Source of the DNA: Oscillospiraceae bacterium
Lineage (GTDB): Bacteria > Bacillota > Clostridia > Oscillospirales > Oscillospiraceae
NCBI GenBank assembly: GCA_031280855.1
Contig: JAITGH010000181.1
Span: forward strand, 1-7,935
Length of the DNA: 7,935 nucleotides
Direction of reading: 5' to 3'
Numbering within the stretch: the first letter of the stretch is position 1; every line of letters begins with the position of its first letter. Shown here piece after piece: positions 1 to 4,525 of the stretch. The notes beneath the pieces are model-generated. The model did not search any database, was not told the origin of the DNA, and saw only the letters and a program-made list of their open reading frames with translations. Made by a program: the position numbers and the translations under genes.

Positions 1-840
1 GACCGCCTTGCACGTATTCTCATAGCCAACGCCGAACAGCTCGCGGATCTCGTCGATCGTGTGAACGTTCGGAGTATCGACGAGCGTCAGCGGCTCAACG
101 TCGGTAGAGGCGTTGTCGACGACGCTCGCGGCGGCCTCCAGATTCGCTTTATAGCCGCAGTGCGGACACACGACGATACTATCCTCGCCGATCGCCGTAA
201 GCAGCATGAACTCATGCGCAACCTTGCCGCCCATCATGCCGCTGTCCGACGCGACGCTTACCACTTGCGGGATACCCGCCCTCGCGAATATCCGCTCGTA
301 CGCTTTGTGAGCTCGAGCGTAGTAACGCTCAAGCTCCTCCTGCGAGGTATGGAAGCTGTACGCGTCCTTCATGGTGAACTCTCGCGCACGAATCAGCCCG
401 GCTCTGGCTCGAGGCTCATCGCGGAACTTCGTCTGGATCTGATAGACCATGAACGGGTACCGCTGGTAGGAATTGCCGTACTCCCGCACCAGGTGCACGC
501 AAGCCTCCTCATGGGTCATGCCGAGCACCATCGGAGTCTTCCCGCGATCGCTCCAACGTGCAAGCTCGGAGCCAATCGCGCTGTAGCGCCCGGACTCCTC
601 CCATAGTGACGCAGGCATAGCGACGGGGAACATGACCTCCTGCCCGTCGATCGCGTCCATCTCCTCACGCAGGATTCGGTGAATATTAAGCGTAACGCGC
701 TGTAACGGCGGGAACTGGGAAAAGATGCCGCTTGCGACATGCTTCAGGTACCCTCCGCGCACCATAAGCGCGTGGCTTTCGACGACCGCGTCAGCGGGCT
801 TCTCCTTGAAGCGCTCCCCGACTAGGGCGGATACTTTCAT
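1..840 (-). CDS. proS: Prolyl-tRNA synthetase, N-terminal part (3' end beyond the window)
   Basis: Cytoplasmic class II enzyme that charges tRNA-Pro with proline. My minus-strand translation gives 280 codons open to the window edge. It follows the bacterial ProS pattern: EKPADAVVESHALMVRGG near residues 13-30, THEE at 109-112, class II motif 2 from FRDEPRAR (139-146) through REFTMKDAYSFH (153-164), then DSGMMGGKVAHEF (199-211). CPHC (225-228) follows, and TPNVHTIDEIRELFGV (256-271) looks like the start of the inserted editing domain that removes mischarged Ala-tRNA-Pro. Motif 3 and the anticodon-binding domain would lie outside. The ATG at 838-840 is supported by GGAGGT at 847-852, 6 nt upstream. 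Details that differ from common homologues are LGMTHEE instead of LGPTHEE, and FPPLQR where LPLGxR is usual. It is read from the consensus promoter at 946-974, giving a leader of about 100 nt, too short for a T-box. Confidence 0.96.
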   Translation of the reverse strand, partial: MKVSALVGERFKEKPADAVVESHALMVRGGYLKHVASGIFSQFPPLQRVTLNIHRILREEMDAIDGQEVMFPVAMPASLWEESGRYSAIGSELARWSDRGKTPMVLGMTHEEACVHLVREYGNSYQRYPFMVYQIQTKFRDEPRARAGLIRAREFTMKDAYSFHTSQEELERYYARAHKAYERIFARAGIPQVVSVASDSGMMGGKVAHEFMLLTAIGEDSIVVCPHCGYKANLEAAASVVDNASTDVEPLTLVDTPNVHTIDEIRELFGVGYENTCKAV

Positions 841-846
841 GGTATG

Positions 847-852
847 ACCTCC
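847..852 (-). promoter_or_regulatory. Ribosome binding site of proS
   Basis: GGAGGT on the minus strand lies 6 nt before the ATG at 838-840. It fixes the proS start. Confidence 0.85.
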
Positions 853-880
853 GGGTATTAAGTAGTAGGCGCAGGAAATA

Positions 881-942
881 GTAATTGGGAAATAGTGGAA
901 CGCAAACCACGGAAGATCTTCGTCTCCCGCGTCTCCCTAACT
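881..942 (-). repeat. Degenerate copy (L1) of the promoter-linked hairpin repeat, in the proS leader
   Basis: This stretch shares the loop core CGCAAACCACGGAAG (901-915, plus orientation) with the element at 7142-7197, and the two 32-nt loops can be aligned without gaps (L1 loop 900-931). The left arm GGGAAATAGTGGA (887-899) is recognisable. The right arm (932-943) is degenerate and no longer pairs well, apparently because part of the arm has been lost relative to the copy at 6962-6997. Inside the loop GAAGATCTTC (912-921) is a perfect 10 bp palindrome. The element lies between the promoter and the ribosome binding site, so it is transcribed as proS leader RNA. Relation to the other copies is directly visible; any regulatory role is inference. 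Confidence 0.7.
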
Positions 943-945
943 CTT

Positions 946-974
946 ATTATAACACATTTCGGTGCAAATGTCAA
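946..974 (-). promoter_or_regulatory. Consensus sigma-A/70 promoter of proS
   Basis: On the minus strand the -35 box TTGACA (969-974) and -10 box TATAAT (946-951) both match consensus exactly and are separated by 17 bp, with a TGn extended -10 (TGT) next to the -10. Transcription should start near 939 and run into proS. The spacer resembles those of the promoters at 7013-7041 and 7098-7126, with TTTGCACC directly after the -35 box. Confidence 0.92.
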
Positions 975-985
975 GTGTTTTTCGC

Positions 986-1003
986 GAACATTTGTGAACA
1001 TTT
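986..1003. repeat. Two direct GAACATTT repeats behind the proS -35 box
   Basis: GAACATTT occurs at 986-993 and again at 996-1003, a 10 bp step, i.e. about one helical turn. They lie 11 bp upstream of the -35 box in an AT-rich stretch that contrasts with the GC-rich surroundings. They could be an activator half-site pair or an UP-like element; no regulator can be named. Confidence 0.45.
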
Positions 1004-1011
1004 ACAAAACA

Positions 1012-1059
1012 AGCGGTAAGCGGAGCTTCGCACGTTACCGTACGTCACCGCTTACCGCT
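1012..1059 (-). terminator. Likely intrinsic terminator of the DUF378 gene
   Basis: A perfect 12 bp inverted repeat pairs AGCGGTAAGCGG (1012-1023) with CCGCTTACCGCT (1048-1059) across a 24 nt loop. On the minus strand it lies about 20 nt past the stop of the DUF378 gene and is followed by TGTTTTGTAAATG, a moderately T-rich tail. It separates that gene from the proS promoter. The long loop and interrupted T-run make it a less than ideal rho-independent terminator. Confidence 0.6.
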
Positions 1060-1083
1060 GTTACCGCCGTTACCGCTCGTTAC
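1051..1083. repeat. Short 9 bp tandem TTACCGCYG repeats
   Basis: TTACCG recurs at 1052, 1061 and 1070 with a 9 bp period, and a diverged TTACG follows at 1080, overlapping the stop codon of the DUF378 gene. An outlying copy is at 1035. The array overlaps the right arm of the terminator-like inverted repeat, so the stem may have arisen from repeat expansion. Confidence 0.5.
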
Positions 1084-1298
1084 GTGCGGTCGGAGCGCGT
1101 ACGGTACTCGTGCTCTCGGAATAGGAGCGAGATACACCATAACCCGGCGAGCCCGATTAGCGTAAACACCACTCGAGTAAGCGTCGTCGCCGCTCCCCCG
1201 AATAATCGCGCAAGCAAGTTATATCCAAAGATACCGACGCTTCCAAGATTCACTGCGCCCAGTATCGTAAGAACCAGCGCGATACGATCCAATATCAT
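1080..1298 (-). CDS. DUF378 family small membrane protein
   Basis: The 72-aa protein begins MILDRIALVLTILGAVNLG and carries two hydrophobic segments, about residues 5-29 and 38-61, joined by FGYNLLARLFGG. This matches the layout of DUF378 (YuzA-like) proteins: an N-terminal helix with a G-A-x-N motif, a central L-x-x-LFGG loop and a second helix ending with GLAGL. The family is widespread in Bacillota and has no established biochemical function. The C-terminal tail (FREHEYRTRSDRT) is charged and probably cytoplasmic. The start is supported by GGAGG at 1307-1311, 8 nt upstream of the ATG. It appears monocistronic, followed by a terminator-like hairpin. No clear promoter was seen; TTGGTT/TATAGG-like boxes on the minus strand in 1380-1410 are weak. 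Confidence 0.85.
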   Translation of the reverse strand: MILDRIALVLTILGAVNLGSVGIFGYNLLARLFGGAATTLTRVVFTLIGLAGLWCISLLFREHEYRTRSDRT

Positions 1299-1457
1299 TT
1301 GTCTTTCCTCCGATGTTCAGTGCTCTCTTGTATTGTGCGCGTAACGCGGGCTTTTATGCGCCGCTCCTCTGATTGCCTATATTTGAACACGCCGGGTTAA
1401 CCAAGATCAGGGACTATTGCAACATTTACCATATATACTTTCGCCGCGCCGATACGA

Positions 1458-1463
1458 TATAAT
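1458..1463 (+). promoter_or_regulatory. Possible -10 box for the diguanylate cyclase gene
   Basis: TATAAT at 1458-1463 matches the -10 consensus. The hexamer 17 bp upstream (ATACTT, 1435-1440) is a poor -35, and there is no TGn extension, so the promoter may need an activator. It would give a leader of about 50 nt. The rest of the 225 bp gap (1299-1523) shows only a GGTTAACC palindrome at 1395-1402. Confidence 0.4.
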
Positions 1464-1523
1464 AGACAGTATAGTGCGATTACGCCCTTACAGCTTCGAT
1501 TACTTACCCCCGAAGGAGGCGAC

Positions 1524-3107
1524 ATGGATCAATCGACAGCACTGGTACTGCTGATTGTTGATATATTAAGCTCGATCATGGGCTTCACGGCTTTGATGGT
1601 ATCGCTGATTAACCCGGGATTCCGCAGGCTTCGCTTCGCTTCGGCGATCAGCCTTAGCGTCTTCATGATGACCGTTGCGCGTATCTATACTCTGACCGCG
1701 ACGACGACGGAGGAGATGGTCGTCGCCTACAAGATCGCCTACTGGGGCATTCCCTTCATCGGCGTCACGACTTGCTTCTTCCTTCTGGAGTACTGCGGTC
1801 TGAAAATCTTCAAATCGTGGCAATATATAACGTTTTTCGCAGTCTCGTTACTGGTCGCGATTGCCGTACAGTTCTATCCGCACTTGAAACTGGTGCACAC
1901 GGAGATCGGCATACGCGAGGGCACTCTGCCGACCGGGTACTCGGTTCCCGGGTCACTGTACTATTTTGTACAGCTTTACAACCTCGTATTCTTCGCATTA
2001 GGAGTCGCGCTGGCAACCTCGAACATCAGGCGCGTCATCGGAACGCGAAGCGCGGCGCTTATGCTTGCGTTCTCGCTTCTGCCGATCGCCGCGCACGCGC
2101 TGAAGATTTTGAAGATCGTGCCGTTCCTGCCGGTATGGGACGCGCTTCCCGCCGGCGTTAACGTCGCGCTGTTCGCTTGGTTCGCTCACATCACGATTCA
2201 CAAGCACCGCGAGTGGATCGCAATCGGGCGTGAGCTCGCCGTGCAAGGCATGTGTGAAGGCTATATACTTGTCGGCAACAATGGGGAGCTGCTCGACGCG
2301 AACGACGGCGCCTACGGTTGCTTCCCCGGATTGTCCAACGTCAGGCTCGGAACCCTGATCAAGGACTCCGCCGCGATCCCGCCCGAGGTGCTCAACCCCG
2401 ACGTCTCCCGCATTTGCGTACACTTCGACGGCGCGGCCGACCGATTCTTCAAGCTTACCCGTACCCCGGTTACCTCTAACGGTAAACCGATCGCAACCGG
2501 GATCCTTGTCGTGGACAACACGGAGAACGAGCAACTCATTGAGCAACTGCGCAAGCTTAGCCGCACGGATCCCCTGACGGGGCTGGACAACCGCACCGCG
2601 TTCTTCGCCGACGTCGAGCGCGGCTACGCACTCGTCCAGCGTAACTTCGAACCCGGAGCGATGATCATGATGGACATCGACTTCTTCAAGACGGTCAACG
2701 ACAACCACGGTCATGCGGCGGGCGATTGGGTCTTGCGCGACATCGCGGATCTGCTGAAACAGCGGCTTCGCGCCACCGACATCGTCGCACGTTACGGCGG
2801 TGAGGAGTTCTGCGCTTGGCTTCCGAACGCCGAGCCTCAAGGTGCGTTCGAGGTCGCGGAGGCGATTCGTCAAGTCGTCGCGGAGCACGAGTTCCGAATC
2901 TCGGACACGACTGTGCTGACGGTGACGCTAAGCCTTGGCGTTGCGGCGTTCGCTCGCGGCCATACGGAGGATCTGGACGATCTGCTAAAGCTTGCGGACG
3001 ACAACCTGTACCGCGCAAAGCGGGCGGGTCGGAATCGCGTGGTGATCAGCGAGCTTTCCGACGACGACGATACTCGCGTCCAGCATAATATTCACGGAAT
3101 TCGGTAA
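1524..3107 (+). CDS. Membrane diguanylate cyclase: 7TM sensor, PAS-like domain, GGDEF
   Basis: Inner-membrane enzyme predicted to make cyclic di-GMP from two GTP. The 527-aa protein has seven hydrophobic segments, roughly residues 6-28, 36-57, 67-88, 98-117, 143-165, 175-198 and 206-225, as in the histidine-kinase N-terminal 7TM module. Residues about 235-335 (GYILVGNNGELLDAN onward) resemble a PAS fold. A short linker with KLSRTDPLTGLDNRTAF leads into a GGDEF domain of about 345-510. Catalytic features are intact: the metal-binding Asp in MMDIDFFK (D384, D386), NDNHGHAAGD (392-401) and GGEEF (425-429). RATD at 416-419, five residues before GGEEF, is a canonical RxxD inhibitory site, so product feedback is expected. 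There is no EAL or HD-GYP domain. AAGGAGG at 1513-1519 supports the start. The 7TM signal is unknown. No downstream terminator is clear. Confidence 0.93.
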   Translation: MDQSTALVLLIVDILSSIMGFTALMVSLINPGFRRLRFASAISLSVFMMTVARIYTLTATTTEEMVVAYKIAYWGIPFIGVTTCFFLLEYCGLKIFKSWQYITFFAVSLLVAIAVQFYPHLKLVHTEIGIREGTLPTGYSVPGSLYYFVQLYNLVFFALGVALATSNIRRVIGTRSAALMLAFSLLPIAAHALKILKIVPFLPVWDALPAGVNVALFAWFAHITIHKHREWIAIGRELAVQGMCEGYILVGNNGELLDANDGAYGCFPGLSNVRLGTLIKDSAAIPPEVLNPDVSRICVHFDGAADRFFKLTRTPVTSNGKPIATGILVVDNTENEQLIEQLRKLSRTDPLTGLDNRTAFFADVERGYALVQRNFEPGAMIMMDIDFFKTVNDNHGHAAGDWVLRDIADLLKQRLRATDIVARYGGEEFCAWLPNAEPQGAFEVAEAIRQVVAEHEFRISDTTVLTVTLSLGVAAFARGHTEDLDDLLKLADDNLYRAKRAGRNRVVISELSDDDDTRVQHNIHGIR

Positions 3108-3187
3108 GATTGGTCGGATACAGCCTAAAGTTTCGGGCAAATGTTACGATAATACAAATGGGCGCGAGCAGTCTCGCCGTTCACGTT

Positions 3188-3201
3188 GCGGTTGTAACCG
3201 C
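3188..3201. repeat. Small inverted repeat before the zinc-ribbon gene promoter
   Basis: GCGGTT (3188-3193) and AACCGC (3196-3201) form a 6 bp inverted repeat with a 2 bp centre, directly upstream of the presumed -35 area. It could be an operator half-site pair; the evidence is only position and symmetry. Confidence 0.3.
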
Positions 3202-3203
3202 CA

Positions 3204-3230
3204 TTGAGCGACTGCGATGCCCGGTATAAT
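3204..3230 (+). promoter_or_regulatory. Possible promoter of the zinc-ribbon gene
   Basis: TATAAT at 3225-3230 is a perfect -10. The nearest -35-like hexamer is TTGAGC (3204-3209, 4 of 6 matches) with a short 15 bp spacer. Transcription would start near 3237, almost on the ribosome binding site at 3239, leaving a leader of only about 15 nt. Confidence 0.45.
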
Positions 3231-3238
3231 GGCTGTTC

Positions 3239-3244
3239 GGAGGT
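3239..3244 (+). promoter_or_regulatory. Ribosome binding site that sets the zinc-ribbon gene start
   Basis: GGAGGT lies 7 nt before the ATG at 3252. An in-frame ATG at 3204 would add 16 residues, but it falls within the promoter region and has no Shine-Dalgarno. The 3252 start puts the CxxC motif at residues 3-6, as is usual for this kind of protein. Confidence 0.85.
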
Positions 3245-3251
3245 GTCGTAT

Positions 3252-4178
3252 ATGACTTGTCCCCATTGCGGTGCCGAAAACCCGGTACATGCTAAGCTTT
3301 GCCTTGAGTGCACGGAGTTTCTCGCCGCGCCTGCGTCGAATGGAAAATCCAAATCGAAGAAGCAGAGCACTGCGTCGAATGGGAAATCCAAGTCGAAGAA
3401 GCAGAGCGCTGCGTTACGTTCCTCGGGACGTGAGCTTGAGTTATCCGATCCGTGGGCGACAGGTTCTTCGGACTCCGCAACCCCACGGCGGCGAGCGTCC
3501 GACTCGCTGCCCGACGATCCCGACGCGCATTTCGAATCATGGGCGTCGCTGCCGATGGATCAGCGCAGACGCGCCTCCGACGTTCCAAGCGGGAACTTCA
3601 ATAACTACACACCTAGAGTCATCGCGGAGAATACGGTGCTAAGCCGCGTTCGCCGTAACGGTCGCGCAGGACGCCCCCGAAAGGCGAAGACTCCCGGCAC
3701 TAAACTGGTAAGCGTTAGCCGTGGTCTGATCATAGTGGTATTGCTGGTAGCCGCGATCGGCACGGTGTACGTGCTGAAGCCCGAGTACATCGACATCGCC
3801 GTCGAGTATATCGATAACCTGATCCACCCGAAACCGTTCGTCGCCGCCGACTATGACAATACGATCTTGCACTGGCACCTGGAGAACAGCGAAGACGAGT
3901 ACATCGACCGAAAACTGGTAATGTACGGCACCGTCAAGGAGGTCACGCATATCGGCACGCGGCACCCAAGGTACCTCATCGCCGTCAACGATGATGACTC
4001 CACGCTCATCTGGGCGAATACCACAAGCAAGAGCGGCGATAACAGCTCGACCTTCGGCGAGGGCGACCGAATCTGGATCTACGGCACGTTCAAAGGGAAC
4101 GAGTCCTACCAGACGATCATGAACTCCGCTGTAAAGCACCCAACCATTACTGTCGACAAAATCGAGTCGCACGCGTAA
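3252..4178 (+). CDS. Zinc-ribbon single-pass membrane protein with likely OB-fold C-terminus
   Basis: A 308-aa protein of unknown function. It opens with a zinc ribbon, CPHC (residues 3-6) and CLEC (17-20), spaced CxxC-x10-CxxC. A Lys/Ser-rich segment holds two 13-aa repeats (about 28-53). The following hydrophilic region contains RRRASD twice (80-85 and 106-111), the kind of Arg-x-Ser site recognised by basophilic Ser/Thr kinases, and GRPRK (140-144), which resembles an AT-hook core. One membrane helix spans about 157-175. Residues about 195-305, including MYGTVKEV, NDDDSTLIWAN, GDRIWIYGTFKG and a final ITVDKIE, have the alternating strand pattern of a tRNA_anti-like OB fold; this is inference. 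The orientation is likely N-terminus inside, OB domain outside, given the basic residues before the helix. The gene stands alone between two gaps, 144 bp after the cyclase stop. Confidence 0.8.
   Translation: MTCPHCGAENPVHAKLCLECTEFLAAPASNGKSKSKKQSTASNGKSKSKKQSAALRSSGRELELSDPWATGSSDSATPRRRASDSLPDDPDAHFESWASLPMDQRRRASDVPSGNFNNYTPRVIAENTVLSRVRRNGRAGRPRKAKTPGTKLVSVSRGLIIVVLLVAAIGTVYVLKPEYIDIAVEYIDNLIHPKPFVAADYDNTILHWHLENSEDEYIDRKLVMYGTVKEVTHIGTRHPRYLIAVNDDDSTLIWANTTSKSGDNSSTFGEGDRIWIYGTFKGNESYQTIMNSAVKHPTITVDKIESHA
3333..3410 (+). repeat. 39 bp in-frame tandem duplication within the zinc-ribbon gene
   Basis: Two adjacent 39 bp units, 3333-3371 and 3372-3410, differ at three positions, two of them synonymous (GGA/GGG, AAA/AAG) and one giving Thr/Ala. 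Each unit encodes ASNGKSKSKKQS plus Thr or Ala. The low divergence points to a recent duplication in a disordered, highly basic linker. Confidence 0.95.
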
Positions 4179-4201
4179 TCCACCCAACCCGCCAATTTCG
4201 T

Positions 4202-4319
4202 TAGACCTGCCCTAAAGCTTCGAAACACGGTATTGTCAGGAATTTACTGTAGTACGAGTACCGCGAAACACGAGCCTCACAGCGCCGATTACCCGGTTCG
4301 GAGCTTCAGGGCAGGTCTA
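4202..4319. repeat. TA-bounded 118 bp inverted-repeat element (MITE-like or long terminator)
   Basis: The first 25 bases (4202-4226) and the reverse complement of 4295-4319 agree at 22 positions, starting TAGACCTGCCCT. One of the mismatches would be a G-U pair in RNA. Both ends coincide with TA, the target duplication expected for IS630/Tc1-type elements, but TA is also self-complementary and so comes free with any such palindrome. Inside, CGAAACACG is repeated directly at 4221-4229 and 4264-4272, and CGGTA (4228-4232) can pair with TACCG (4259-4263). The position 23 bp past the zinc-ribbon stop, with a T/C-rich tract after the right arm, also fits a terminator. There is no coding capacity. 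Confidence 0.6.
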
Positions 4320-4355
4320 TTCTTCTTCCCTCCTTCCCTCCTTTATAGTCACCCC

Positions 4356-4410
4356 GGCGCGGATAGACGCGGATAAGTGCCCCAACGCTTATTCGCGCCT
4401 ATCTGCGTCC
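4356..4410 (+). other. Long stem-loop upstream of the family 5 lipoprotein gene
   Basis: 4356-4379 pairs with 4386-4410 around a 6 nt loop. Nearly all of the roughly 24 positions pair if G-U wobble is allowed. There are three wobbles, one A-C mismatch and one single-base bulge. The wobble-rich pairing means the stem is much better as plus-strand RNA than as minus-strand RNA, since on the other strand each G-U becomes A-C. This favours a functional RNA or terminator on the plus strand. Confidence 0.55.
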
Positions 4411-4412
4411 GT

Positions 4413-4439
4413 TCGACCGTTCTCGCGTACGCGGGTCGA
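4413..4439 (+). other. Small stem-loop in the lipoprotein gene leader
   Basis: TCGACC (4413-4418) pairs with GGTCGA (4434-4439), and the interior holds the palindrome CGCGTACGCG (4424-4433), which could add a short inner stem. It follows the preceding long stem-loop by 2 nt. Confidence 0.4.
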
Positions 4440-4458
4440 GCAATTCTGCGCGGTGAAC

Positions 4459-4511
4459 GTAGTAGAATCGTAACCGGAACCCCGCCGTCGCGGAGTTCCG
4501 GACTACACTAC
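4459..4511 (+). other. Stem-loop abutting the ribosome binding site of the lipoprotein gene
   Basis: CCGGAAC (4474-4480) pairs with GTTCCGG (4495-4501). Inside, CCGC (4482-4485) pairs with GCGG (4490-4493) across a CGTC loop, leaving one C-A mismatch. Outside, GTAGTAG (4459-4465) can pair with CTACACTAC (4503-4511) with a two-base bulge. The structure ends just before AGGAGAG (4514-4520), so it could stack on or restrict ribosome access. No known riboswitch is recognised. Confidence 0.5.
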
Positions 4512-4525
4512 TTAGGAGAGATGAG

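Larger units (their letters stand above)
4179..4525. other. 347 bp intergenic region filled with inverted repeats
   Basis: No ORF with a ribosome binding site and no consensus promoter was seen. The region holds a TA-bounded 118 bp inverted repeat (4202-4319), a pyrimidine-rich tract (4320-4343), and three consecutive stem-loops at 4356-4410, 4413-4439 and 4459-4511. The last ends 2 nt before the ribosome binding site of the next gene. TATAGT at 4344-4349 is the best -10-like hexamer, but nothing resembling a -35 lies 16-18 bp upstream. A transcript from here would have a leader of about 170 nt including all three stem-loops. Confidence 0.7.

Noticed and set aside
61..606. Plus-strand open frame of 181 codons at the left end.
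   Set aside because: It is antisense to proS, which has clear family motifs in the other strand, and has no ribosome binding site.
895..1344. Plus-strand open frame of 149 codons spanning the proS promoter and the DUF378 gene.
   Set aside because: It overlaps a clear minus-strand promoter, terminator and gene, and has no ribosome binding site or family features.
1998..2888. Minus-strand open frame of 296 codons within the diguanylate cyclase gene.
   Set aside because: It mirrors the codon bias of the plus-strand gene, is rich in Arg/Val/Asp as expected of a shadow frame, and matches no known family.
3148..3153. GATAAT as a possible promoter -10 between the cyclase and the zinc-ribbon genes.
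   Set aside because: The hexamer 17 bp upstream (CTAAAG) has no -35 character.
3204..3251. Upstream in-frame ATG extending the zinc-ribbon protein by 16 residues.
   Set aside because: It has no Shine-Dalgarno and overlaps the -35/-10 region; GGAGGT before the ATG at 3252 is decisive.
3639..4187. Minus-strand open frame of 182 codons opposite the zinc-ribbon gene.
   Set aside because: Shadow of the real gene, composition biased, and no ribosome binding site.
4200..4319. Integron attC-like site: GTTAGAC at the left end of a long imperfect palindrome.
   Set aside because: In attC the GTTRRRY core must be at the 3' end and RYYYAAC at the 5' end. Here GTTAGAC is at the 5' end and the right end reads GTCTATT, so the cores are in the wrong order and incomplete.
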